This document shows positions 1-11,739 of a stretch of DNA of 64,000 bases, piece after piece. Under the pieces are notes generated by a model. The model had not been told where the DNA came from. It made no database searches and was given only the letters and a program-made list of their open reading frames with translations. Source of the stretch: Aplectana chamaeleonis (Eukaryota > Nematoda > Chromadorea > Rhabditida > Cosmocercidae). A program made the translations under genes and the position numbers. Each line of letters starts with the position of its first letter. The first letter of the stretch is position 1. The DNA is taken from NCBI GenBank assembly GCA_029168955.1, contig JAPDOI010001502.1, positions 108,338-172,337 of the forward strand, read 5' to 3'.

Positions 1-738
1 CCTTTGTTCATGTCCTCGATTAACCGAACATACTTTTCCGGGACTCCATCTGCTCGCAGAGCATTGAGCAATCGATCACGATGAGGAGAGTCGAACGCGG
101 CTTCAAAGTCCAAAAAAGCAAGCTGTAATGGCTTCGAAAACCGCTGCCACGATTCAATTACTCTTCTCACGACGAACACTTGGTCGATGGTCGATCTTCC
201 AGGTCGAAAACCGGCTTGCTCATCTCTGGTCGTTCCTTCGCGATGTTTGATAAGTCGCTCGAGAATGATACGTTCTAAAACCTTGTACATGACACGAAGT
301 AGAGAGATTCCTCTGTAGTTCTTAGGATCCATGACGGATAGCTTCTTGTGAAGAGGTACGATGATCGCATGTCTCCACGAATCGGGTATCCTTTCGCTCA
401 TCCATATGGCACGGATGGTGTTGGTCATTTCACGAATCCCAGACGGAGGAAGAGCTTTCAGCATTTCAGCAGTGATGTTGTCATCTCCACCTGCCTTTCC
501 ATTCTTCATTTTCCGGACACAATCCAAAACTTCAGACTCAGTCGGCGGTTCCTCACTGACATCGTAATGTGCTCTCTGAACATGCGGGAGCTCAGGTACT
601 GATGGCGCTGGACGATTCAGTAGTGAACTGAAGTAATCCTTCCATATTGGCAGCGTCGCATCACCAACTGCAACTCCATTGGTAGTGTTCAAGACAGGAG
701 AACATCTCTTCATCTTCCCGCTATACTGTCGCAGCAAC
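1..738 (-). pseudogene. RTE reverse transcriptase, N-terminal half, open to the window edge
   Basis: From about 738 down to base 1 the minus strand is open in one frame of about 245 codons. It reads through the fingers and into the palm of a non-LTR reverse transcriptase. Visible blocks are LHKKLSVMDPKNYRGISL (motifs 1-2), DEQAGFRPGRSTIDQ, and AFLDFEAAFDSPHR, which holds the first catalytic aspartate (motif A). The YADD-type motif and the C-terminus would lie to the left of the window. Because the frame upstream is shifted near 740, this segment is probably part of a dead copy even though it is uninterrupted itself. Confidence 0.9.
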
Positions 739-969
739 GTGTGAAGCTTTCTTCGGATTCTTCTCCTCCCAAGCCTTCTCGAACTCCTTAGCTCTACCCG
801 TCCACTCTCGTTCGCGGTCACTTTGAAGCTGCCGACGCAACTTCCTCCTCAGACGCTTCTCCTCCACGAAGTTTCCTGCAGTTCGGAGAGCACATACTCT
901 GTTGTAGGTAGATGTTGTTTCTTCTGAGACGTAGGCGAACTTCTTCTTAGGCTGTACAACCGGGAGTGC

Positions 970-1943
970 CTCTTTTCGAAGCGTCCTGGATGCACTTGAC
1001 AAAAGAATCCGCGTCGCAAAGTTTCTTCTTAGTCCGTACTCCGATGTGAATAGAAACGCGTTGTCGGAAATTCCTTCTGCACTCTTCATCTCTGAGACTT
1101 GTCATGCCAATCCTCTGGAGAGGCTTAGCCTCTCGCTCCCTCTTATGAATCCTCGCAGTGAAGTTCAACAGAACTGGACGGTGATCCGAATCGAATGCGA
1201 CTTCCCACACAGCTCTAGATCTTCGAATGTCCGATACTGGAATATTCCTCGTCAGAACATAGTCGAGCTGTAGTTTCAAAGTTGTCATCTTCCGCTTCCG
1301 CTGCTCTTCCAAAGATAGCTAGGTTGGTCCCTGCCACGTAAGCTGATGAAGGCGATGACTCCTCTTGAATGTCGATGCAATAATCAGATCACTGCGTTCA
1401 CATAAGTCGACAAGGCGGTAGCCATTGCCCGATGTTTGCTTCACTGGGTAGAATCATTTACCGAGTACTTCGGATTCCTGATCAAGTCCCATCTTCGCAT
1501 TTGCGTCAATCCTCACGACAACTTGACTAGGTATCTTGGCCAGCAACGTTTTGAGTTCCTCATAAAACGCATCCTTCGAATTGTCTTCGGCGGTTTCAGT
1601 GGGCGCATGAGCACTCACTATCCACAGATTGAATCCTCTGTGATCCCGCAGTCGTACGAATGCATTCCGACACGACGTTGAGCCGAACTCCTTGACCATA
1701 CCATTGAAATCCTTCCTTACAGCTATTGCACAGCCTCCACTCTCTATCGTCAGCGTTACCGCAGTAGATGGTGTACTCTCCGACGCTGATGACGGGTCTA
1801 TCCTTGAGGCGGGTTTCCTGCAAAGCAGCAAACGGTGCATGGAAATAGCTCAGAAGTCTGGATAGCGCAGTTTTTTGGATATCACTCGACAGCGATCGAC
1901 AGTTCAGGGTGGCGAAATTGTGGCTTGTGGCCAAAGACTCCAT
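970..1943 (-). pseudogene. RTE endonuclease domain (endonuclease/exonuclease/phosphatase fold), broken
   Basis: In live copies this domain nicks the target DNA strand to prime reverse transcription. The expected landmarks are readable in order on the minus strand: an early LNCRSL (metal-site Asn), LQETR with its catalytic Glu, SAHAPTETAED, IDANAKMG (Asp and Asn), LDYVLTRNIP and finally SDHRPV (catalytic Ser-Asp-His). A frame change near 1740 separates the first two landmarks from the rest. Stops near 1456 and 1322 interrupt the middle, and another shift near 970 leads into the linker. The catalytic residues have outlived the loss of the reading frame, so inactivation looks fairly recent. A Lys/Arg-rich linker, including EKRLRRKLRRQLQ, follows at about 720-1000. 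Confidence 0.88.
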
Positions 1944-2156
1944 GACTCCCTAGGTACGGATCCTAAGGTGTTATGGACCAGAGGCCTTAGTGTGCCGGAC
2001 GGCGACACCTTTATGCAATGTGCGGGATACTTTCGCGATATAGTTGTGCACGCTATATCGCTCGAACGTTCCCTGTGTACACTCAAACGTCTGCTGGGTT
2101 CAGTAGAAGCAGGGGCACCAACGAGCAGGTACCAACAGACTTGTATACACACCCCC
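1944..2156. other. Spacer without gene; small hairpin
   Basis: No coding signal is apparent. At about 2034-2061 the octamer CGATATAG faces its complement CTATATCG across a short loop. This stretch separates the RTE element from composite repeat copy A. Confidence 0.4.
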
Positions 2157-2744
2157 TTCAGTACAATATATTGAAGAATTTTGCATTGTTCATTTCGTGG
2201 GTTCTGTTTATAAACGTATCTAGGCCGATGCTCAGCAAAACCTGATGGCACTCTAAACTTCAATAAAAAGGACAAAACAACAAAAACGGAAATCTCTAGG
2301 GAGGAACGAAAACCGCTCTAACCCAATCTTCTTACATTTTAAAAGCAAGGTTTTCAAGCGGATTTCGCATCAAATCTACCTTTGCCCTAATATGTTAGAC
2401 TGCTCTTTCGCTCTTAAATTTGATAAATCTATGCAGCAGTTGGGCACTTTCAACGAAAACACCTCTGATGAAGGTTTGCAAGTTCCCTACGAGGGAGCGG
2501 CTTTCCATGCTCTTCTCCCCTCGTGGCGCTAATTTGATCTTGTCGCGGCGGATGACTCCTTTTCGTGAATTTCTCGCCATATTCACAAACAATGGTGAAA
2601 GTATCGCAAAGTCGACGACGCTTTGGCATTTAGTAGGGCTATTCACGCCGACGCGGTGACGTAATAGATTTGGTTCAAATTCTCGTAGCGTCAATTTCAC
2701 CTTTCAAAAAAGAATAAAGAAATATCTTTCTCACACATGTCTTA

Positions 2745-3960
2745 TTTAGTCCCAGTCGAGCGACTGCATTATCCACTGCGGAGCGGCTTTCAACAGTTCG
2801 GGCCATATAGTATCGCCCACGCTGTTGAACGCCACTTTGCAGTGGATAACCCCTTTTTTAATTGGAGTGGTAAAAGAGCGATGGAAGAACCGTGTCGTCG
2901 TAGCACAGTATCGATTACAGTTAGCTTTTTACGTAGGACGGCTCCCCCCTGATCAACTAGAGCTGGCACGACGGCATTTCCTTCGACGCTGTCTAAGACT
3001 TTTTAGCATTCGACAAAGGTGACACTCAGGATTCAGGGAGGACTGGCACTACCGGCAGACTTCTATGACCAGAGTGACGGTTTGGTGATGGTCTATCCAG
3101 CTGCAACCCTCACAATGTTTAGCTTGGTCTGGTGATCGAGCTTCATTCAGGATCCGCTACACGCGCGAAAATTCGTTCGTTCTTTGGCGTTCGGAAAGCT
3201 TATTGCTTGATAGTTGCAAGGATTTTTCCGGTCACCTTCGTTGTAAAGAACAACTGCGAGCAGAGTAGGCGCAGAACCTCTGCAGAAGGATGGCACCACG
3301 GGAATGTCAAACAGGCCCCAGTCCCTGTCGGTGAGTATGTGATCAAGCATGTGTTGTGCTATTGGGTGATTTCGACGTTCTGCATTGATGTTCCTTCTTC
3401 TGGAATAGCTGCTTTCCATGGTAGTGACGTGCTGAAGATCTGAGCCCCGCGAGACGATGTCCATTATCGTTCCAGATGCCCGCCCCAAATTTTGATTCTG
3501 TACTTCTTTCTTAACCTTTGGGACTCTAGCGTTGACGTCTTAGACCACAAACTTCAAACAGGAAATTTCTTTGCAGATAAGTTCTCCCAACTGTTCCGGA
3601 TGAAGCTAAGCTCTTCAGCTGTTGGAAGATCTCAATAACTGTCAGTCCTTTGGCGCGCTGGCTGGAGGCGTAGGACAGCCAGACGAGGAGACACGATCCT
3701 GTGATGGTCAACGGTGTGGACTACAAATGGGTGAACTACGAACCCAACGCCACCAGCGGCCCGTGATGAAAACTTCTGTCCTCGAATGATGAGCTTTCCA
3801 CCATTGAGTTGTCGAATGTCGCCTTTCTTTTCTTGGTTGCACAGTAATCACGTGAAACATAGTGCTACTTTGAGAAGAGCATTAAGATTAGCATCAGAAG
3901 AGACTGGTCTGGAGTTGTGAATGCAGAGCGTTGAGCTATCTCCATAGCGTGCTTTCTATG
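2745..3960 (-). pseudogene. RTE-type element (family b), copy A: endonuclease fused to reverse transcriptase
   Basis: On the minus strand the reading starts near 3950 with an endonuclease N-terminus (SSDANLNALL). It passes GGKLIIRGQK, then [12 protein letters not shown] near 3680, GHRLAGL near 3460, and HILTDRDWGLFDIPVVPSFC near 3340. It then enters reverse transcriptase directly: NEGDRKNPCNYQAISF near 3230, then ILNEARSPDQAK, LDSVEGNAVVPAL (motif A region) and GDTIWPELLKAAPQWIM ending with SLDWD near 2750. Several frame changes and stops are needed to join these. The linker of roughly 200 or more residues that normally separates the two domains is missing. The usual SDH at the end of the endonuclease is replaced by a sequence read as SAP. 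Confidence 0.8.
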
Positions 3961-4859
3961 TGTAGTCTTTCCCAAGACTCCATGACTTTATGTGTAATCC
4001 AGGATTACTCTGCCTCTCAGCGGTTGCCACTTCGTCCAGCGTTTCAGATGGCAAGGCTCGGTGTGCTGGACACTGAGACTGGATACCTGCTGAGAAAGAC
4101 TGTCTTCCCATGACGCCTAAAAGACTACGAAACATATGTTGCCTCGGTCCTCCTTGTCATTGCAGAAGCAAGGAGAGTCGTCTAACGACTGAGAAAGCTA
4201 CTCCGTTTGTTCACAACCTGCGCCTTCGACGCATCACAAATAGAGTTTCTACGATGGCAACGAACAACTTTATGGGATGGTTGAAAATCTGGAGATCAAC
4301 AAAGAGATTCGGAAGACGTGTAGAATGAGTAGCTTAAACTAGAGGGAAAAGTTTTAGGAGCATCGGTGAAGCACAATTCTCAGCGAACGTGGCTTGGCCC
4401 GGTCTCCACAAAAATGAGAGTGTCGATACAAAGGAGTCCTCGAAGGCCCTTATGTATTGTCAGAATGGAGCTCGTAGTCCGCTAATGAAACTATTTGTGC
4501 AGGCCGTTACGGACTGAAAAAAAATAGAAGCCAGTGCTCTATTCCAACAATTCTGTTCTCGTTCGAGTCTGCAATCTGCATAGCTTCATGGCATGACAGC
4601 TCTACAACAGAATATGTTTGTTTTCCTCTACAGCTGTTGTTAAGTGAAGAATTTATTTCAAAATGATTTGTGAATCTGCTTAATTTAGAGATTGTTGTTA
4701 GTCATTTTGCTCTCTGGATATTCCATTACAGTACCGAAGTCTATACGAAAACCCCGTAGACTAATTGACATCGTTTAAATTTTGGTGGTTCTATTTCTTC
4801 AAAGAAGCAGACTACTGGCACCAGAGCCAGTCTTTGGCTCATGGCTAGCCTTTTATTTG

Positions 4860-5230
4860 AGAGAAGTGTGTGCCTTCTTACCGGAAGATATCACGATGAG
4901 GCACTACTTGATGATAGTCATGACGAATGATTTACCACGTCCGTAGTTGTCTAAAGACGCTATAACGCAGTTTTTATCGATGACTGTGCTGAACGATGCA
5001 TTGAGTACCTGTTGGTGTTAGGAAGGTGGGAGGGGATAAAAGCTAATGAATGGTTAACGATTATGTTGAGGAACCACTATATTCGGACGGTGGGACCACT
5101 CAAGCAACTAATAGTTTTTTGTAGTTTGCAATTCTCCGCCGATGTGGATGATATTTCGTGGCGAGCAATCTTTTCAGTCTTTATTAGATTGTGCATGTAT
5201 ACAACTGGACAGCGGTCCTCACAAAATTTC
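4860..5230 (-). pseudogene. Penelope-like reverse transcriptase fragment, copy A (decayed)
   Basis: This interval aligns with 36600-37040, where a Penelope-like reverse transcriptase segment is readable. Here the frame is broken by several changes and I recognise it mainly through that alignment: shared blocks include the region near 5020-5100 and the AACACCAACAGGTA stretch on the minus strand. No function can be retained. Confidence 0.55.
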
Positions 5231-5231
5231 A

Positions 5232-8200
5232 CACCGCTTATGTAGGAACCGTTCATTCAAGTCAGCAGACTTCCCTGTCGTCTCTCAGACATAATCTACA
5301 TCGGGAGGCAAAGTTTTTAGTGGACGACAGTCGATAGTTAAACATGCCTCGGAGGTGTAACTCTGATTTTTTTCCGATCCATAGACTGGCAAACTACCAC
5401 GAATTCTCCGGCTTTTTTTTGAAGGAAACACGTATTGTTAAGCTTGACCTCAATTCTTGCAAATATTGATATCATTTAAACTGTTCGTGGGTGATATTGG
5501 TGTTTCCAAACACAATGGAACGATTCAAGAGAGATAATGCGCCTGTTGACAAAACTGTGAACCTGAAATTATTTTGAGGAGCTGAGTCAGATTTTTCAAA
5601 GCAGTGGCATTTTAGCGCGAACAAAGAGGTCAATAGGGGGAATCACGACAAGCGAAGGCGAATTTCCGTGGATGGTGGCTTCCAACGTTTGGAGAAGTAG
5701 GTTTCCTCCTATTTCAAGCACTTATATTAGGTTGACCAGAAAGTTCAACACCGAATCAGGGTCAGCGATTTTCCCCTTACCCGCGTGCAAACTTTCGATC
5801 AAATGAGATATTTGATTTGTAAGCACAACTTCTTCTCTATCTAACATATTTTGATGCTTCTGGAGAAACCCCCAAAGAAATACACACAAATTGAGCACCA
5901 AAAATGTTTAACCCATTCACGACCACGTGTCTCGCCGTGGGGACTCAGGTTGACTACCACTTCGGACAGCGTGTCCCACCGGTTGGACACGCTTTTCAAA
6001 AATTGGTTTCTGTGTCACAAGGAGCAGAGGCGTCATAACTCCTGAGCACCAAAGTCATCCCCCACGCAGAGCGGCATTCGCCCTCCTCCAGAAATATCCG
6101 TACCTAATACGGACTCAAAGTCCTGGTCTAGGGTCTCCCCTATTGGGCCGAATGCGGTAACCTATGAGGTGAGGCGCCTTTTATAAAGATAAAAGGAAAA
6201 GTCACGTCAAATTGAGACACTTGTTGACGTGAAGCCGTGTAGCTTACATTTGGACAACTATAATTTGTCTAACCTCTATTATTATAGGTAGCCATCTCAA
6301 ATTTGGTAACGGCACTACTATCTCCTTCCCTTGATGGGGCGAGCGGCAGGAGCAGGTGCTCCCACCGTCGCCCCTTAAGGGGACGTCTTTGTTGTCGCTC
6401 CACCAATTCGGAAATGGGCTGTATTGCCCAGCGCTTGACCCCTGGCAGTAAAAACGAAAAGACTTTATGCACCTCAGGAAAACTTCGTCCACCGTAAGTA
6501 CTCGCATCAGAAAAAAGAATCTGCTTTGCTCATTACAATAGATATCCGCAATATTTCCGCTAATTTGCAAACAGTTTAGATAAGTTCAAAACATCTACAA
6601 CATATTGATGCTCACCCAAGTCCCAGTTCAAATATCTAGGCCAAATATTCCAGAAACACTTTTGAAATCCCCTGTTTTTTCCTTTCAAACTTCATATTCG
6701 AAGATTGTACAGTTGGCTTTGGTTGCTCTCTAGATCCTCGTGAACATCCATGTCGATTGGCGTTTTCAAGTCGGAAATATACATTCATCACGAAATACAA
6801 AATTTTCGTTCGCATGTGGCATGCCTTTGAAGATTCAAAGATAGATATACTGTCGAGACTGTTTCAGGAATCCTTTTGAGAGCAGACCCATTTCAAGACT
6901 TTTTTATGCTACAAAGCTTACCAAATCTGTATCAGCCGTGAATTTTGTGGGCTATCAAAAATCGCTCAGCGAGACAGAAACTAGAATTTTGAGATAGTTG
7001 CCTCTATTGGATAGGCGCAGAAATGCTGCAATGAAATGAGCTGGAAGGCAATCCTGTCCTATGATATTCAATTTCTGTGAAGCAATTCGAAGTTGTTTGT
7101 CAGACATTAGGCTCTACGGTCTCTAGAGAGTGTTACACTACTTACTAACAAAAAAAGTTATGTTATTGACTGAACTAGTTCTGCAAGGCCGTGATGGGCG
7201 ATCGAATAGTAAAAACAGGGCTCTGATTGCTCAATGAGCAGATGCTAAGAAGAATATAAACATTTCCCTTTTGCTAATCGACTATTAGAAAGCACGGTCG
7301 CTTTTCGCAAAACTCATGCAGTTTCCTCAGCTGCAGGATGGGCCAGCCCAGTCTTGTTTGGCGAATAATGCTGTCACGAACCACAAAACATAAACTACCA
7401 AATACCACAAGCGAGGTCGAACGCGGTTTGTTCTTGCGGATTTTTAATAGGCAGGACTGATGCATCACTGGATCCTTTTTCAAAGTGTGTGGCGCGTGAA
7501 CAAACCTATTGTTGCCAACTGAGGTTTAGTTTAGAGCATCTGTGGGTGACACGGTCTATCGGCCAGCCCCTTGAGCTAACATAAGTCGTCTGGATCAACA
7601 TCCCCCGAGACGGGAGAATGTAGGTCGCAACAACGGATGCTTTTTGTCCGACGCCTTGCCAGACCCTGAGCGTAAACAGTTCCTTTTTGCCCGAACACTA
7701 AGTTCCGCAGAACTGAGACTTTGGCTCGATGTGAGGATCAAATAAAACTGATAGTAATCTGCGACTAGTACAGTGTGAACGAATTCTCGCCCGACTCGGG
7801 TGACTCAAACACTGAATTCTGCAAAACGTTACCCTCCGAGAAAAAAATAGATGTGACTTTGTTGGAACAGGTTGAGCAGGAGTTAGGCCTTAGGATCCTG
7901 TTAAAATTGCAAAGCGTAAACATAAAATTAGCTGCTTGTGCCATGCGAACTTGTTGTGTCGTAGAATGAATGCAAGACGTTGAATGTTTGTGATGGCCTG
8001 TGCTCCAAGCAAAAGATCTAAGAATGGAGAAATCCGCTATGAGACTATAACCTTCTGAACTCGACCGACAGCGTTATTATGATTGATAGAAAATTCTAGA
8101 CCCAGAATGATGAATGAAAGTAACTTCCGAGCCTGAAATGCCGTTATTCTCGCAACCATGAATAAGGCGAGTTCCAACGCTTGTCCTACAACTTTCCCAG

Positions 8201-8935
8201 AAAAGATGTGGTCCATCAGTCACAGCAGAACGGTAGTCAGTTTGCGCATGCATGACAAGGTTGGTCTACACGGTCTCTACAACACGTTCATTACGCTACC
8301 CACTTTAGAATGCTACAGCGGGAGACAATCATATTATCACTAAACAGCGATCGTAAAAATCGTGATTCTTATCACTCATGACGCGTGCGGCGCGCGCGAT
8401 GCCGCAGCCTTCGTCTGCCCCCCACCCTCTCACTGCCTCTAACCTCCGCTTCGCACCAGCACGAGTAGGAATCTTGAGAATTTCGCAGTTTTTACAGCCT
8501 GTACCATTGTTAATGCGCAGTTCGGGGGTGATTCTTGCTTTTTCTGATCACCCCATTCAACGCCCTACAGCACAGTGAGCTGAAACTGATACAGCAAAAT
8601 GGAGACATATAAACTTGAAAATACAACGGAGCAGCTTTCGAAGGTTTAGAAGCTTCTCCAGCAATCGTTGTTTCTCTCCGCACAGGCTGCGCGAAGACGC
8701 AGCAGGGCTGTAATTTGAACATCGTAAGTTGCCCCCGTGCAACTTACCGGTCTTGCATGACAGTGGCCGTCCGCAACTTCGCGTTCCACATCTTCAAACC
8801 GGAGGCCGAAACCTTCTACCGAATCAGTTATTGTTATGTGGACCAGCGAGGTGGGTTTCCAGGGAGCGCGAAACAGCTGACAGCAGCCGGATTTGCGTAT
8901 GCGGCAAATAATTCAATTTTTAAATACTAAGGTGA
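5232..8935. other. Non-coding part of composite repeat X copy A
   Basis: The sequence is conserved in order with copies C, E, I and J but has no frame I can identify. A minus-strand stretch at 6270-6500 keeps partly similar readings in copies A, C and E (for example around RRPLKGRR in A and E), so it may descend from coding sequence of a retroelement. I cannot name it. A stretch at 5500-5590 is likewise similar to 41510-41570 in translation as well as in DNA. Short plus-strand frames of about 60 codons near 8158, 50540 and 61608 are aligned copies of one repeat block, not genes. Confidence 0.5.
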
Positions 8936-10074
8936 GTTGTTTTGCAAAAAAATGCTTTTATAATTATTTCTGAGTTTTGTTTTTTTTGTAGCATTGTGTA
9001 GGATTGAACATGATTTTGGGTAGAATTTTCTGTTTTTTGCTGTTTTCTTTCGTCAGATTCTTGAGCTCTTTTTTGCTTTGTGGGATGAACGATGGAAAAA
9101 GTGATCGATCCATTGAGTTTTTTCAATCTGCTAGCTAGACTCTTTTTATTAACAAATGCATATTAATTTACTGTGCTGAAAAGGCATCAAAACATTTGAT
9201 TTTCTGTAATTTCGAAAGACACGAAATTTGAATATTTAGAAAATAACGGAAGGTATCCAATACCCACTATTTGTTCGGTTTGTTCATTCGATCCGTTAAG
9301 AGGCCGGAATTTCGACATCAGTCATTAATTCGAAAAAAATGTTTTAGGTGTGTTATACTGATATATTCATACATTCGCGTTTTTCAACGAGAGCTCATTC
9401 AAAACTACTATATTATATATTATATATTCGGTGGTCGACTCAGTATTCAAGGCCAGAATGAAATGAAGCACCGATCGGTAGGGCTATCAATCGAAGTATT
9501 TCTATAGAGTTTTTATAGGAGCAATGCTTGACAGCAGTATCAAACATCTTTCTTCAGAATATTCGTTGGCTCCCCCGTCTAGACCAATGCCAAAATCTTT
9601 TTTTTCGAAACGGATCCAATCTCACTCATGGCTACCAAAACCACAGAAACATTTATGAAAACATCTTCTCATGCAAGAACTACTCTTGGTATTGGAGGAA
9701 GAACATACTAAACCGGTATAGAAATGAACATAAAGTTCATATGCCATCTCACATCATATATGTTATTGAATCGTGGATCTGTGAAATCAATAATTGCTAT
9801 TTGTGTTTAATATACAGCGTACTTTGAAGATGAAATAAATAAACTATTGTCTGGTCATTGTTCTATTTTGCTTAGCAGGACTGCTGCTCACGGCTTGCCT
9901 CCTATATGGTGTCACAATACTCAATGGGCTAAGCTTGTTCCGCCCAGGAAACGATATCCTGCTCTAACTCTGAATTTTATAGGCCATGAACGCGAAACCC
10001 ATACAAAACAACACTTTCACCGTTAGTTGCAAAACTTTAACCTGGTGGAGATCACTTGTCGTTTGTTAGCTTCT
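8936..10074. other. AT-rich part of repeat X shared by copies A and B
   Basis: This segment is AT-rich, with a run of alternating TATA near 9405-9425 and clusters of ATTCGAA-like words near 9220-9310. Similarity to copy B resumes clearly around 9880-9950 (compare 38095-38165, which shares the GCTGC...GGCTTGC block). No coding sequence is recognised. Confidence 0.45.
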
Positions 10075-10440
10075 GCTTATCGCGATGCTCCATCTAACAG
10101 GTGTATCGCACAGTTTTCCATTCCTTTGTAAAGTGCTTGCATCAGAACTCCTCAGCAAGAACTCTCAACTTGACGGGAACTGAACTTTGGAGATGCGAGC
10201 CCGACTCTTCGTCGGTCACCCCTAAACCACTTTGACGGGTGGGGTCAGCCCACGTCCACTCTCCATAACCATGAGCCTTTCTCATTTAATGGCCACCTCG
10301 CCTGCCATCGATCGCTAATCACAGTCTCAGCTGATTGCACGGGGCCACCGAGACACCTCAGATAGGGATATCACACTTCCCGCGGTACCACTAGCCGACG
10401 TCCCGTAACCCCTCTCGATGAAGGCCAATAGATCGATCGC
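10075..10440 (-). mobile_element. tRNA-derived SINE-like repeat, copy 1
   Basis: The interval is similar over about 350 bp to 38480-38890, where tRNA-like promoter boxes are much clearer. Here the A-box equivalent on the minus strand reads AAAGTGGTTTAGG and the B-box equivalent AAGTTCAGTTCC, both eroded. The shared tail includes GATTGCACGGGGCC near 10335 (compare 38750). I infer a short interspersed element transcribed from the minus strand by RNA polymerase III in its active past. Confidence 0.55.
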
Positions 10441-11105
10441 GGGCAGTCGGCAGCGCCGTTTCGTTTACTACCCGTACAAGTTTAACAAGCACTCTGCGGC
10501 CCTTCTGCCATCGCGTTACGGCTAATTTGATGACTGACAGAAGACAATACTAAAGCAGTTTGCGGAGCACTTTGAAATCACCCTTTAGATAAAGGTCTGT
10601 TGAAACAAAATTTCAAAAATGCCCTTCTGGGCCCTTCATCTTGACTTGCTTCTGAAAAGTAAGGAGTAAGCTTACACAGGATGGCTTACTACACGACTTG
10701 CCCTGGCATCACCTGCCCAGAACAAGCGTCGCATACAGCGAGGGTTTTGGGAAGAGTCTCAACACAGCGTTCTCTGCTCAGCAATTGTTCATTGGCTCCA
10801 CTCTAGTATGTAGTGCAATGATGATTCCAATGTGGGAATCGATGAGTGAGTGTTCGATGACCCCCAGGAATAGCCGACTTTCCGCCGACATTCCGCGGGA
10901 AGACTGGAAAACCTCTCTCTCCGCGGGAAGTGGGGGGGGGCACGCCCACAAAATTGGGGCCGCGCAAACTCAACTAGCACGACTTGGCCGGCGGGAAGTG
11001 GGCTGTCTTTATTTGAGACCTCATCGCGCCAACCGTCATGCCATCTCTGCGCAGAGGGGGGTTTACTACTTGACTCGCATTCCGTGGTACCCAACAAAGT
11101 ACCCT
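10441..11105. other. Unassigned GC-rich spacer
   Basis: No gene is supported. A plus-strand open frame of 158 codons at 10698-11174 crosses a nine-G run near 10930 and ends inside the hairpin at 11109-11220. It has no recognisable domain, and I regard it as a chance frame in GC-rich DNA. Confidence 0.35.
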
Positions 11106-11223
11106 GGGTGGCAGAGCGGTGTGTCTTCATTCACACACCGTTCTTCTCCAGGGATCAGCGGCTCCAGCCGCTGATCCCTGGAGAAGAACGGTGTGTGAAT
11201 GAAGGCACACCGCTCTGCCATCC
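11106..11223. mobile_element. Near-perfect foldback element (55-bp arms)
   Basis: Bases 11109-11163 and 11166-11220 are reverse complements with a single mismatch (near 11125) and a two-base loop. The ends extend a few bases further as GGGTGG on the left and CCATCC on the right. Such perfection implies recent insertion or gene conversion between the arms. No target-site duplication is obvious next to the ends. No coding content. Confidence 0.85.
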
Positions 11224-11739
11224 TTTTAGATCCTACCCCTTATCAATCAAGTGTCATCAGTTCTGTTAACAGCGAGTCACCGGGAGTTTTTGTCTGCTTC
11301 GCTATAGTCATGAAAAGTAGATCTGGCCATCACAAACGCGAAAAAAAGTGAAACGTTCGAGGAAAATACGCTCCAGAACAGGAAATTGCTCAATGTCCGC
11401 CCGTCTCCACTTGTCGAGGTTTATATAAATGCCTGTCTTGGAAACTTTTATTTTGTTTCTAGAGTAAATTCTGAACAGTGGAAACCACTGAATGCTTTGA
11501 CAGCAAACTAAACAGCGGATGGACATGCATTAAGGAAAATCTCGTTAATTGGGGGGCCGGCCGACACCAGTACGTAGCCGGTATACCTTGTCTTTTAAGC
11601 GTTTTCCCCGCAACTCTTCAAGGTTTTTAACTCATATTTACTCTTGTGAAGACCAAATCTGCATTCTCATGAAGAGAGCTCAGAATTTTTTTTATCGCAA
11701 ACCCTGCCTTTAGGATGAGTTTGTTTAGGCAGCAGGCAC
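11224..11739. other. Unassigned spacer
   Basis: No gene or named repeat is recognised. A short GGGGGGCCGGCC stretch near 11552 resembles the start of a block at 43440. Confidence 0.3.

Larger units (their letters stand above)
1..1943 (-). mobile_element. RTE-type non-LTR retrotransposon (family a), window-truncated and frameshifted
   Basis: Read on the minus strand, the whole interval follows the RTE layout: an apurinic-type endonuclease domain first, then a basic linker, then reverse transcriptase. The reading begins at a Met near 1943 and runs off the window edge inside the reverse transcriptase, so the C-terminal half lies outside. The frame changes near 1740, 970 and 740, and in-frame stops lie near 1456 and 1322, so the copy cannot be translated as one protein. 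The repeat boundary near 1943 is my estimate from the start of the coding similarity. Target-site duplications and a 3' tail cannot be examined. Family assignment rests on remembered hallmarks of hookworm RTE elements, not on a search. Confidence 0.9.
2157..10440. repeat. Composite repeat X, copy A
   Basis: This is the longest copy of a dispersed composite repeat. Base-by-base reading shows collinear similarity to 55940-62340 (copy C) over 2157-8880, to 34290-38890 (copy B) over about 2750-5230 and 8660-10440, and to 41485-43890 (copy E) over 5490-7600. Anchor blocks that I matched include the region near 2790 with 56430, 5640 with 59080, 6600 with 60050 and 8400 with 61850. It contains an RTE-family-b pseudogene, a Penelope-like fragment and, at its right end, a tRNA-derived SINE, all in minus orientation. 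Relative to B and C it lacks about 270 bp at 4755. No complete reading frame survives. Confidence 0.8.

Noticed and set aside
6244..6570. Functional gene on the minus strand conserved among repeat X copies
   Set aside because: Similar readings exist in copies C and E but in different frames with stops, as expected for DNA-level repeat similarity.
8158..8343. Small conserved protein (also near 50540 and 61608)
   Set aside because: The three frames are aligned copies of one repeat block; the changes do not favour silent positions by eye.
10698..11174. 158-codon plus-strand open frame as a gene
   Set aside because: It crosses a nine-G run and ends within a near-perfect palindrome, has an overlapping opposite-strand frame, and shows no domain or splice support.
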